Numbered from the stretch's first letter, positions 1-7,879 are shown. The stretch: DNA of 13,192 bases from Eubacterium sp. (GCA_024697885.1 JAILSA010000151.1:1-13192); one strand, 5' to 3'. Numbers and translations are program-made. The notes: generated by a model not told the origin, from the letters alone.

Positions 1-1878
1 GAGTTTGAGGAGTCGCCGGACACCAAGGTTCACATGCTCTATGAGCCAAGGGGAGCTCAGATTGAAGCCCTGTGTGCCCTGGAAAATGCCAGGGATGAAG
101 GGGCGACTAAGGGACTTGTTCAGGCGGCCACCGGTGTGGGCAAAACCTACCTGGCGGCCTTTGATTCCAAGGACTACAAGAGAGTGCTTTTTGTGGCCCA
201 TCGGGAGGAGATTTTGAAGCAGGCGGCCCAGTCCTTTTACAATGTTCGCAACTCGGAGGATTATGGATTTTTCAATGGCGCCACAAAAGATACCAACAAG
301 TCGGTGATTTTTGCCTCGGTGGCAAGTCTGGGGCGGGAGGAGTATTTGACTCAGGAATATTTTGCCCCGGATTATTTTGACTATCTTGTAATCGACGAAT
401 TTCACCACGCGGTAAACAAGCAATACAAGAGAATTGTGGACTACTTTAAGCCCAAGTTTATGTTGGGGCTGACGGCCACTCCGGAGAGAATGGACGGCAG
501 AAGTATTTACGAGATCTGCGACTACAATGTTCCCTATGAGATTTCTCTCAAGGACGCCATTAACAGGGGAGCCCTGGTGCCTTTTCACTACTATGGCATT
601 TACGACAATGTGGTGGATTATTCTCTCATTCGTCAGGTAGGCGGAAAATACGACGAGGGAGAACTCACCAAATCCTACGCGGGAAACGCCCGCCGCCACG
701 ATTTGATTTTCAAAAATTACAAGAAATATGGCTCGGAAAAAGCCTTGGGATTTTGTTGCTCTAGGGCCCATGCGGAGGAAATGGCCAGAGAGTTTTCCGA
801 GAGGGGTATTCCGGCGGCAGCAGTTTACAGTGACGGCCAAGGGGCATATGCCGAGGACCGAAGCCTTGCTATTCAGAAGCTGCAGGCAGGACAAATCAAG
901 GTGATATTTTCCGTGGATATGTTTAACGAGGGCGTGGATATTAAAGAGCTGGACATGGTTATGTTTTTGCGCCCGACAGAGTCGCCCATTGTTTTTCTTC
1001 AGCAGTTGGGACGAGGTCTCAGAAAGGCCAAAAATAAAAACTACCTCAATGTCCTGGACTTCATTGGAAATTATCAAAAGGCCGGCAAGACTTTTATGTA
1101 CCTGACGGGCCAATCCGGTTCCGGGGCAGGTGGAAGCAGGCAAAAGGCTATGGAAGATTTGCCGGATGATTGTCTGGTGGATTATGATTTTCGATTGATT
1201 GACCTGTTTGAGGAAATGGACCGCCGCCAGGCAAGGCTAGACGATTTGATCCTTGGGGAGTACGAGAGGGTCAAGGCGGACCTTGGTCACCGGCCAAGCA
1301 GGCTAGACCTTTTTACCTTTATGGAAGATGAAATCTATCAGAGGGTGATTAATAACTCTGGGAAAAATATTTTCAAGCATTACCTGAGTTTTTTGGAAGA
1401 GCAGGGAGAACTCACCCTGCCAGAACAGAAATTCTGCAGGGGAATCGGCAGAGACTTTATAGATTTGGTGGAAAATACCAGCATGAGCAAGGTTTACAAG
1501 ATGCCTGTATTATCGGCGTTCTACAACTGTGGAAAGTGTCGTTTTCAGGTGGGAGAAGAGGAACTTTTGGCCAGCTGGAAGGAATTTTTTGCCACAGGAC
1601 AAAACTGGAGGGATCTGCCACAGATTTCCTCTTATCAGGAATACAAGAATATGTCGGACCGAGACCATATAAGCAATATTTACCGGAATCCGGTGAGGTT
1701 TTTGGTCCAGTCGGGTCAGGGCTTTTTTGTACTTGGAGACGACAGGACCCTGCGCCTAAAAGAGGAGCTAAGGGACCTTATAGATGACCCGATCTTCTCT
1801 GCCCAGTTCGGGGATGTAATTGACTACAGAACAATGGATTACTACAGTCGTAGAATGGCGAAAAATCGCCAAGGATAA
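1..1878 (+). CDS. DUF3427-type DEAD/DEAH helicase, 5' truncated by window edge
   Basis: Superfamily 2 ATP-dependent helicase, predicted to act on nucleic acid in the cytoplasm. The frame is open from base 1, so the gene starts upstream; the first ATG (34) is probably internal, since relatives carry an N-terminal phospholipase D-like nuclease domain before the helicase. Numbered from that ATG, Walker A is ATGVGKT at residues 32-38, the DEAH-like box is DEFHH at 121-125, followed by motif III in LGLTATPERMDG. The second RecA domain has FNEGVDI and motif VI QQLGRGLRKA, with LNVLDFIGNY after it. The last 220 residues or so match the DUF3427 C-terminal region (LGHRPSRLDLF; TSMSKVYKMPVL). It ends 16 bases before a methyltransferase gene, so the two are probably co-transcribed. 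Its role (repair, phage defence or other) cannot be told from this sequence. Family assignment is firm; the PLD domain is inferred from family knowledge only. Confidence 0.88.
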   Translation, partial: EFEESPDTKVHMLYEPRGAQIEALCALENARDEGATKGLVQAATGVGKTYLAAFDSKDYKRVLFVAHREEILKQAAQSFYNVRNSEDYGFFNGATKDTNKSVIFASVASLGREEYLTQEYFAPDYFDYLVIDEFHHAVNKQYKRIVDYFKPKFMLGLTATPERMDGRSIYEICDYNVPYEISLKDAINRGALVPFHYYGIYDNVVDYSLIRQVGGKYDEGELTKSYAGNARRHDLIFKNYKKYGSEKALGFCCSRAHAEEMAREFSERGIPAAAVYSDGQGAYAEDRSLAIQKLQAGQIKVIFSVDMFNEGVDIKELDMVMFLRPTESPIVFLQQLGRGLRKAKNKNYLNVLDFIGNYQKAGKTFMYLTGQSGSGAGGSRQKAMEDLPDDCLVDYDFRLIDLFEEMDRRQARLDDLILGEYERVKADLGHRPSRLDLFTFMEDEIYQRVINNSGKNIFKHYLSFLEEQGELTLPEQKFCRGIGRDFIDLVENTSMSKVYKMPVLSAFYNCGKCRFQVGEEELLASWKEFFATGQNWRDLPQISSYQEYKNMSDRDHISNIYRNPVRFLVQSGQGFFVLGDDRTLRLKEELRDLIDDPIFSAQFGDVIDYRTMDYYSRRMAKNRQG

Positions 1879-1894
1879 AGGGAGGAGCAAACAC

Positions 1895-2488
1895 ATGGAT
1901 AAGACAGAATACACCCTGGATTACTACAATCAGCGGGCCCTGGAGTTCGTACAGGGAACTTTGGAGGTGGATTTTTCCAACCTGCAAAATCAGTTTATGG
2001 ACTTGCTGCCGGCCGGTGGTAGAATCTTAGATCTTGGCTGCGGTTCAGGAAGAGATTCCAAGGCTTTTATAGATAGAGGCTTTCAGGTGATAGCGGTGGA
2101 TGGGTCCGAGGCACTCTGCCAGATGGCTGAGGCCTACATTGGTCAGAAAGTGATTTGCTCTAGATTTCAGGATTTGCAAGTAGAGGAGAGTCTAGACGGC
2201 ATTTGGGCCTGCGCCTCTCTCTTGCACCTCAACCGCCAAGAAGTGGTGGAGGTCTTGAATAAGCTGACGAAGAATCTAAAGAAGGGAGGAATCGTCTATG
2301 CCTCCTTTAAGTACGGCGACTTTGAGGGAGAGCGAAGAGGACGATTTTTTATGGACATGACGGAAGACTCCTTTGGAGAAATCCTAGAAGAGGTGGAAGG
2401 GTTAAAAATTCTCAAGCAGATGATAACTAGAGATGTGAGACCGGACAGAGAAGAAGTTTGGCTAAACTTATTTTTAGAAATAGAGTAA
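1895..2488 (+). CDS. class I SAM-dependent methyltransferase
   Basis: A 197-residue class I methyltransferase of the small cytoplasmic type, transferring a methyl group from S-adenosylmethionine to an unidentified substrate. Motif I is ILDLGCGSGRD, with its Asp at residue 46 and the glycine loop at 48-52. The acidic motif II is VIAVDGSEAL, and motif IV is WACASLLHL. A KKGGIVYASFKYG stretch follows as in Methyltransf_11/25 proteins, and the end is EEVWLNLFLE. I chose the ATG at 1895 because AAGGGAGGAG lies 7 bases upstream; the longer reading from 1820 would overlap the helicase and has no ribosome binding site. It directly follows the helicase gene with 16 bases between, so joint transcription is likely. 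No restriction-modification target-recognition region or (N/D)PP(Y/W) DNA-methylase motif is visible, so DNA methylation is not supported. Confidence 0.85.
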   Translation: MDKTEYTLDYYNQRALEFVQGTLEVDFSNLQNQFMDLLPAGGRILDLGCGSGRDSKAFIDRGFQVIAVDGSEALCQMAEAYIGQKVICSRFQDLQVEESLDGIWACASLLHLNRQEVVEVLNKLTKNLKKGGIVYASFKYGDFEGERRGRFFMDMTEDSFGEILEEVEGLKILKQMITRDVRPDREEVWLNLFLEIE

Positions 2489-2506
2489 AAACCCCCGATA
2501 TAACTT

Positions 2507-2556
2507 TAATTCTACCTGTCAATGTGATAAAATTAATGTTAGAATTATGATTTTTT
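2507..2556 (+). terminator. possible weak terminator after methyltransferase
   Basis: An 8-base inverted repeat, TAATTCTA (2507-2514) with TAGAATTA (2540-2547), is followed three bases later by six Ts (2551-2556). The stem is AT-rich and the loop is 25 bases, so termination would be inefficient at best. It competes with other pairings in the same leader. Confidence 0.3.
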
Positions 2557-2563
2557 CAGGGCG

Positions 2564-2590
2564 TTGACAGACATTCTAGGAAACGATAAA
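2564..2590 (+). promoter_or_regulatory. possible sigma-A promoter for the PAS-GGDEF-EAL gene
   Basis: A perfect -35 hexamer TTGACA lies at 2564-2569. The best -10 candidate is GATAAA (2585-2590), 15 bases downstream, which is a short spacer and 4 of 6 matches. The gene's ATG is at 2638. The perfect -35 with the weak -10 makes this a moderate to low-confidence call. Confidence 0.35.
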
Positions 2591-2637
2591 TGAAGCTGGG
2601 GGATTAACAGGTAAAGCTTATTTAGGGGGTATGTAAT

Positions 2638-4338
2638 ATGGGCAAGTTTGAGATGATTCCGGAGGCGAGAAAATCTTTTTTAGATTCCCTGTTTGAGGCT
2701 TTTTCCATAATAGGGGATGATACCTATGTCTATCTTTGTGATATGCAATATGACTATTCTAGATGGTCAAAGGTATTGGTAGAATTATTTGGCTTGCCGG
2801 GAGAGTACATGTATGGAGCTGGGGACATATGGGAGGAGCACATCCACCCTGAGGACCGGGAGGTTTTTCACGAGGGGATTGAGAATATCTTTGCGGGAAA
2901 ATCCAGTGGCCACGATATGCAGTATCGGGCCAGGCGAAAGGACGGGGGCTACGATGTTTGCACCTGTAGGGGAATTGTTATAAAAGACGAGTCTGGCAAG
3001 GCCCAATACTTTGGCGGCGCCATCAGAAATCACAGCCGTCAAAGTCATGTGGACAAATTGACGGGGCTTAGAAATCAATATGGCTTTTTTCTGGATGTCC
3101 AGAGCCATATTAATAATCAAAAGGTAATGCGAGCCTGTGTTGTGGGAATTAGTGGGCTCACGGAGATCAACGAAATATATGGATACGAAGTGGGCAATGC
3201 TATTTTGCAGAAATTTGGCCGCTATCTCATGGACCACGTGGGAGCTCGCGGAGGCACATATCGTATGGATGGGGCCAAGTTTGCAGTGATTACGGAGAGC
3301 CTGTCCTATGAGGATTTAGAAAATGCTTATGAAGAAGTAAGGGCTCACTTCAGAGAGGGAGTAAAAAAGGAGACCCTGAACATACCTATTGAGCTCAATG
3401 CGGGAACTCTGGCTGTGGAAAATTTTACCACGGATGACCAGACGGTCTATGCCTGCCTGAATTTTGCCTATGAGGATTCCAAGAGAAACAAGCACGGGGA
3501 CTTGGTGGAGTTCTACAACGAGATCAATAAGGACAGCAGAAAACATGTGGAAAAACTTCATGACATAAGAAATTCCATAAACAATGATTTTGAGGGATTC
3601 TATATTCTCTATCAGCCGGTGGTGGATGCCAAGACGGAGAAACTAGTTGGGGCGGAGGCCCTCCTGCGCTGGAAGAGCGAGAGGTATGGCATGGTTCCCC
3701 CAGATGGCTTTATTCCTTTTTTGGAAAATGACCCCATCTTTCCGATTTTAGGCAAGTGGATTTTGAAACAGGCCATGACCGATGCCAAGAGGGTGCAAGA
3801 GATTATGCCAGAATTTGTAATCAACATAAATCTCTCCTACGCCCAGGTGGAGAGGAGCGATTTTGTGGATACGGTTTGGATGATTGTGGACCAGGTGGGA
3901 TTTGAACCGGACAAACTTTGTCTGGAACTTACCGAGCGCTGTCGACTTTTGAATGTTGACCTCTTAAGAAATGTAATGACTGCTCTTCGGGCAGGGGGAA
4001 TCAGATTTGCCCTGGACGATTTTGGCACAGGATTTTCCTCTGTGGGCCTGCTCAAGGAACTGCCTTTTGACACCATCAAAATCGACCGTGGCTTTGTGCA
4101 GAAAATAGAAGAAGATGAACAAGAGAAAAAACTGGTCAACAATTTTACCCAGACAGCGGGGATTTTTGAAACCAGTGTTTGCGTCGAGGGAATTGAAACA
4201 GTGGGTATGCGAGACATATTAAAAAAATACAGCATACACAGTTTTCAGGGCTACTACTACTCAAGACCGATTGAAATCGAGGAACTGTTGGGGGCGCTCA
4301 ATTCAGAGAGCGGAGCCCTGTGCTTTCACAGAGATTAA
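2638..4338 (+). CDS. PAS-GGDEF-EAL protein, predicted c-di-GMP phosphodiesterase
   Basis: A soluble 566-residue signalling protein with no membrane segment. Residues of about 20-135 form a PAS_3-type sensor (HIHPEDREVF, then YRARRKDGGYDV), then a GGDEF domain begins at DKLTGLRNQYGFF. Its signature is degenerate: residues 211-215 read DGAKF instead of GGDEF, and no RxxD inhibitory site precedes it, so cyclase activity is not expected. The EAL domain looks catalytically complete: E340-A-L, N398, ELTE at 430-433, D460/D461, K481, E517 and Q537. It should hydrolyse c-di-GMP to pGpG, perhaps tuned by the PAS domain and by GTP binding to the dead GGDEF; that tuning is inference. The start is supported by AGGGGGT seven bases upstream. 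A CoA-disulfide reductase follows after 15 bases and is probably in the same transcript. Confidence 0.9.
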   Translation: MGKFEMIPEARKSFLDSLFEAFSIIGDDTYVYLCDMQYDYSRWSKVLVELFGLPGEYMYGAGDIWEEHIHPEDREVFHEGIENIFAGKSSGHDMQYRARRKDGGYDVCTCRGIVIKDESGKAQYFGGAIRNHSRQSHVDKLTGLRNQYGFFLDVQSHINNQKVMRACVVGISGLTEINEIYGYEVGNAILQKFGRYLMDHVGARGGTYRMDGAKFAVITESLSYEDLENAYEEVRAHFREGVKKETLNIPIELNAGTLAVENFTTDDQTVYACLNFAYEDSKRNKHGDLVEFYNEINKDSRKHVEKLHDIRNSINNDFEGFYILYQPVVDAKTEKLVGAEALLRWKSERYGMVPPDGFIPFLENDPIFPILGKWILKQAMTDAKRVQEIMPEFVININLSYAQVERSDFVDTVWMIVDQVGFEPDKLCLELTERCRLLNVDLLRNVMTALRAGGIRFALDDFGTGFSSVGLLKELPFDTIKIDRGFVQKIEEDEQEKKLVNNFTQTAGIFETSVCVEGIETVGMRDILKKYSIHSFQGYYYSRPIEIEELLGALNSESGALCFHRD

Positions 4339-4353
4339 GTAAAGGAGATTTGT

Positions 4354-6060
4354 ATGAAAGTGGTAATTGTTGGCGGCGTGGCAGGAGGGGCCACAGCGGC
4401 AGCCAGAATCCGTCGCTTAGATGAGACGGCAGAGATTGTAATTTTAGAAAAATCAGGATATATTTCCTATGCCAATTGTGGCTTGCCTTATTACATTGGT
4501 GATGTGATCAAAGAGGCGGAGAATTTGACGATTCAGACACCAGACAAGTTCTGGTCTAGATTCCGAATTCGGGTAGAGGTAAACCACGAGGTGACAGATA
4601 TAGACCCAGAAAAAAAGACCCTAAGGGTCAAGGATTTGAAGGGCCAAAGGGAATATGAGGAAAGCTATGATAAGCTTATTTTATCACCGGGAGCCAAACC
4701 TTTAAGACCTGATTTTCCGGGAGGAGACAGTGAAAAAATCTTTAGCCTAAGGACGGTGGAGGACACCTTAAACATCCACCGTTTTATTGAGGAAAACAAG
4801 TCCCAGAGCGCAGTGATTGTAGGCGGCGGATATATTGGAATCGAGGTGGCAGAAAACCTGAGGGAAAAGGGGCTTGATGTCACCATCATTCAGAAGCCAA
4901 ACCAGCTCATGAATACCATTGATTACGACATGGCATCCTTTGTTCACAAGGAAGTGAGAAGCCATGGAGTCAACTTAAAGTTAAATAGTAATGTCACAGG
5001 ATTTGCCGAGGAGGGAGATCAAATCCTAACTCTTCTTGAGGGAGAGTGTGGTCAGGAGAAAATTAGCTCCGACCTTGTTTTGTTATCCATCGGTGTTCAG
5101 CCGGAAAATGAACTGGCAAAAAAAGCGGGATTAGATCTGGGCCTTAAGGGAAGCATTCTTGTAAATGACAAGATGGAGACCTCTAAGCCGGACATTTACG
5201 CAGTGGGAGATGCCATTCAGGTCAAGCATTTTGTGACAGAGGAGGATGCCCACATTGCCCTGGCGGGACCGGCCAACAAGCAGGGACGAATTGTGGCTGA
5301 CAATGTTTGTGGGGGCCACAGCCACTATCAGGGTTCCATGGGAACTTCTATTATCAAAATTTTTGATTTGACGGTGGCGGCCACAGGACTGACGGAGCGA
5401 GGGGCCAAGGCTGCAGGCCTAGACTATGAACCTGTATTTTTGTTTCCACTTTCCCATGCGGAATATTTTCCGGGGGCAAGGGCCATGGCAATGAAAATAA
5501 TATATGAGAAAAAGACCATGCGAATCCTGGGCGGTCAGATTTTGGGAGCCCAGGGCGTGGACAAGAGATTAGATGTTTTGGCTGTTGCCATCCATGCCGG
5601 GGTGAAGGCGGACAAATTGAAGGATTTAGACCTGGCCTATGCCCCACCTTTTTCCTCTGCCAAGGACCCTATAAATATGGCGGGCTTTATTGTAGAAAAT
5701 ATTGAGAAGGGACTGGTTCAGCACTACTATTGGCATCAGGTGGAGGAACTTAAGACCAGGGAAAATGTCACCCTCTTAGATGTGCGAATGAAAGATGAAT
5801 ATGACCACGAGCCTATGGAGGGATATATCAATATTCCTTTGGATGATTTGAGAGACCGCATAGGTGAGTTAGATCCTAAGAAGCCTCTTTATGTCACGTG
5901 CCAAAGTGGCCTGAGAGGATATGTGGCCAGTCGAATTTTGAGTCAAAAAGGATTTGAGGTCTACAACCTGACAGGGGGCTACATGCTCTATGCAAGTCTT
6001 ATGAGAGAGAAGAAAATCAACCTGCAAACCCACCCATGTGGAAAGGAGATTTTTTCGTGA
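4354..6060 (+). CDS. cdr: CoA-disulfide reductase with C-terminal rhodanese domain
   Basis: A 568-residue cytoplasmic FAD enzyme of the CoA-disulfide/persulfide reductase family, using NAD(P)H to reduce CoA disulfide, CoA persulfide or related sulfane sulfur. The N-terminal FAD loop is VVIVGGVAGGATAAARIRR. The single redox cysteine is C42 in SYANCGLPYY, as in this single-cysteine family. The pyridine-nucleotide loop is GGGYIG at 157-162, and the second FAD site is DIYAVGDA at 280-287. From about residue 456 comes a rhodanese domain (LLDVRMKDEY) with an active loop CQSGLRGY at C516, suited to persulfide transfer. Full length is typical of the CoADR-rhodanese fusion. AAAGGAGA precedes the ATG, 15 bases after the EAL gene. 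It ends only 7 bases from the convergent flagellin stop. The physiological substrate is not decidable here; polysulfide or persulfide reduction and redox defence are both plausible. Confidence 0.9.
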   Translation: MKVVIVGGVAGGATAAARIRRLDETAEIVILEKSGYISYANCGLPYYIGDVIKEAENLTIQTPDKFWSRFRIRVEVNHEVTDIDPEKKTLRVKDLKGQREYEESYDKLILSPGAKPLRPDFPGGDSEKIFSLRTVEDTLNIHRFIEENKSQSAVIVGGGYIGIEVAENLREKGLDVTIIQKPNQLMNTIDYDMASFVHKEVRSHGVNLKLNSNVTGFAEEGDQILTLLEGECGQEKISSDLVLLSIGVQPENELAKKAGLDLGLKGSILVNDKMETSKPDIYAVGDAIQVKHFVTEEDAHIALAGPANKQGRIVADNVCGGHSHYQGSMGTSIIKIFDLTVAATGLTERGAKAAGLDYEPVFLFPLSHAEYFPGARAMAMKIIYEKKTMRILGGQILGAQGVDKRLDVLAVAIHAGVKADKLKDLDLAYAPPFSSAKDPINMAGFIVENIEKGLVQHYYWHQVEELKTRENVTLLDVRMKDEYDHEPMEGYINIPLDDLRDRIGELDPKKPLYVTCQSGLRGYVASRILSQKGFEVYNLTGGYMLYASLMREKKINLQTHPCGKEIFS

Positions 6061-6067
6061 TAGGAAA

Positions 6068-7531
6068 TTAAGATAAGAGCTGGAGAACCCGGCTTGGTGC
6101 CTGGTTGGCCTGGGTCAGCATGGCCTGGGCCGCCTGCTCTGTAATGGTGTGCTTAGACAGGTTCACCATCTCGTCTGCCATATTCACATCTCGGATTTTT
6201 GATTCCGAGGACTGAAGATTTTCCGCGGAGTTGTCCGCGTTTTTTATTGCATAGGAAAAGGCATTTTCGTAGGCGCCAAACTGGGACCGCTCCTGGGTGA
6301 CAATCTCTAGGGCGGTATCAATGGCCTCGAAGCTGTCATCGCAGGCCTCGGAGGTAGTCAGTTCTAGTTCGTCCATTCCCAGCTGATACAGGTCAAGATA
6401 GCGGTAGACGATATTGGTGGACTGTTCGGTGTTGGCACCAGATTGGATTTTGACCTCCATGCTACCGTTGGCAGTGTAGACGGGAACCTCTACTTCTCCG
6501 GCAGAGGAATTTCTATAAATGCTTACATAACTTTCATAGGTGCTTCCTCCGTCCGAATCGTTTGGAGAGGAGTAGACATCGGCACCTGCAATTTTTTTCA
6601 ATCTACTTAAAATTGTATCCAGGGTATCTGTGGCGGAAACATCTATGTTCATGTTCATGCTTCCCACATTGTTTCCGGAATAAGAACCGTTGGAGTAGGA
6701 ATTACTCGAAGTCAGGTCAAAGGAAACGTAAATGCTTCCGCCGGAGTCCGAGTCGTCCACAAGGTTGTGGGCCGAGGAGGTGAGAGCGGTTACCACACCA
6801 CCGAGACTTCCATTACTGCTTCCTCCGCTGTAGGAGATGCCGCTTTTGTAGGTCTTTTTTTCGTTGTACTGCCACCAGATATTCTCTGTGGAATCCCGGC
6901 GGTCGCCAGAAGAATAGGACACATAGGTTGAGTTGGCCTTGACAGTTCCAATTCCCTCCATATCAAAGGTGAATTCCCAGTTTCCCGATTTTGAATCGTA
7001 GTCGGGAGAGCTGGTAAGGGAGTTGGTATCTGTGGTGTGGGGCTCCAAAAAAGAAGTGTCACTTGCTTCTAAATCTCGGTTTGAGGCAATAATGGCATCG
7101 TAGTTTAAATATATGGAAGTAGATAGGCCACTGATGGTGTTTCCCGCGGAATCATAAAACTGTACTGTATTTGAGGTCTGAGGTGAGGAGGAAATGCTCA
7201 CGCTGTTAAGAGCTGATTTAATTTGGTCAAAACTGGCCAACTCGTGGGGGGTGTATCTAAAGGAAAAGTCAATACCTGTCAGCTCTGGGTGGGCAGAGGT
7301 ATCCAAATAAGATGCCAAATCAAAGGAAATGCCAGACTCCGGTGTTTCCGGCCAGGCAATGGTGCTGGTCTCGTAGCTGGCCCCGCTGTAGGCTGTCCAA
7401 CTCACCTTGATGCCATTGTCGTCAGCGGAAAAATTAAAGTTCCCTCTTGGAATGGCATTTTTATTTTGGTTGGTCAGGGTAATGTGCTCGCTGGCATAGT
7501 AGTGGATGGCAGGTTTAGTAGTCGTGCCCAC
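6068..7531 (-). pseudogene. fliC: flagellin, 3' part (D2 region and C-terminal D1/D0), out of frame with its start
   Basis: This is the larger open part of a broken flagellin gene; the frame is open back to 7615. It begins with VFTDTEFNTKKIW, matching the stretch that closes N-terminal D1 in flagellins. A Ser/Thr/Asn/Gly-rich surface domain of roughly 370 residues follows. The last 105 residues or so are an orthodox C-terminal D1/D0: EAIDTALEIVTQERSQFGA, SAENLQSSESKIRD, MADEMVNLSKHTI, ending AMLTQANQAPSRVLQLLS. The GTG at 7531 has no ribosome binding site (the bases before it are AATCGTCCAA), so independent translation is unlikely. The region has no further stops, so the lesion looks recent, or else it is a sequence error or is bypassed by recoding. 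The intact protein would be an exported filament subunit. Family assignment is firm; non-functionality is inference. Confidence 0.8.
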
Positions 7532-7602
7532 TTGGACGATTTCTACCTGGTCTGGGTCCCAAATTTTCTTGGTGTTAAATTCTGTATCCGTAAAAACTCG
7601 GC

Positions 7603-7764
7603 TCAGCTCATTTTTTCAGAAATAGTCAGACCGGCAGCGTCATCTGCCGCCCGGTTGAGCCGGTAGCCGGAACTCAATTTTTCCATGGATTTATTTTTAG
7701 AACGGTTGTTTCTACCCAATATGAGGGCAGAATTCTCCGCCAAAAGATTGTGAGAAATAATCAT
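7603..7764 (-). pseudogene. fliC: flagellin, 5' part (N-terminal D0), ends at premature stop
   Basis: A 53-codon fragment with the classic flagellin N-terminus: [13 protein letters not shown], then [20 protein letters not shown] and TISEKMS, followed at once by TGA (7605-7603). Translation starts at ATG 7764, six bases after AAGGGGAG, and a SigD-type promoter lies upstream, so initiation signals look healthy. Normal flagellins continue with a long helical D1 segment of some 70-80 residues (usually starting RGQIRGL). That segment is missing here, and the sequence picks up in the -1 frame at [15 protein letters not shown]. The junction reads GAAAAAATGAGCTGAGCCGA, containing an A6 run and a GAGC direct repeat. 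I read this as one gene broken by an out-of-frame internal deletion, not a separate small protein. Confidence 0.8.
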
Positions 7765-7815
7765 AGAAAACTCCCCTTTTACCCCAATACGCTTTGTCAA
7801 TAATACTTATCTTGT

Positions 7816-7842
7816 ATATCGGTTAAAATATCTATAAACTTA
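7816..7842 (-). promoter_or_regulatory. sigma-28 (SigD)-type flagellar promoter for the flagellin
   Basis: On the minus strand, TAAG (7842-7839), a 15-base spacer, then ACCGATAT (7823-7816). The Bacillus SigD consensus is TAAA-N15-GCCGATAT, so this matches 3 of 4 and 7 of 8 positions with ideal spacing. It lies about 50 bases before the flagellin ATG at 7764, pointing in the right direction. It indicates that the flagellin is, or was, in the late flagellar regulon. Confidence 0.75.
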
Positions 7843-7866
7843 ATGTGAAAAAAGTGAATTTTGATT

Positions 7867-7879
7867 GCAAGTAATTTGC
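7867..7879. promoter_or_regulatory. GCAA-N5-TTGC inverted repeat overlapping the -35
   Basis: A short palindrome, GCAA (7867-7870) and TTGC (7876-7879) around five bases, sits on the -35 of the sigma-A promoter that drives the membrane GGDEF-EAL gene. A repressor bound here would block that promoter. The half sites are only four bases, so chance is a real alternative. Confidence 0.2.

Noticed and set aside
5..217. 70-codon reading frame near the left edge, plus strand
   Set aside because: It lies inside the helicase coding frame, is rich in Arg/Pro/Trp as expected of an off-frame reading, and matches nothing.
1820..1894. Longer start for the methyltransferase at 1820
   Set aside because: It would overlap the helicase by 59 bases and lacks a ribosome binding site, whereas ATG 1895 has a strong one.
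2582..2589. AACGATAA as a SigD-type -10 box
   Set aside because: No TAAA-like -35 lies 14-16 bases upstream; the bases there are CGTTG.
2489..2637. c-di-GMP riboswitch (class I or II) before the PAS-GGDEF-EAL gene
   Set aside because: The conserved GEMM class I core and the class II pseudoknot sequences are not present; only a faint GGAAAC resemblance was seen.
3837..4235. 132-codon minus-strand frame inside the EAL domain
   Set aside because: Ser/Thr/Pro-rich complement of the EAL coding sequence; no start signals.
6670..6860. Ser/Gly/Asn-rich stretch of the flagellin D2 region as a tandem repeat
   Set aside because: Low complexity at the protein level only; no unit recurs at the DNA level with useful identity.
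7529..7531. GTG 7531 as the start of an independent flagellin-like protein
   Set aside because: No ribosome binding site precedes it and the frame continues upstream into conserved flagellin residues (TEFNTKK), so it is an internal codon.
7223..7666. 147-codon plus-strand frame opposite the flagellin
   Set aside because: It is antisense to the flagellin, has no ribosome binding site or recognisable motif, and its composition reflects the opposite strand.
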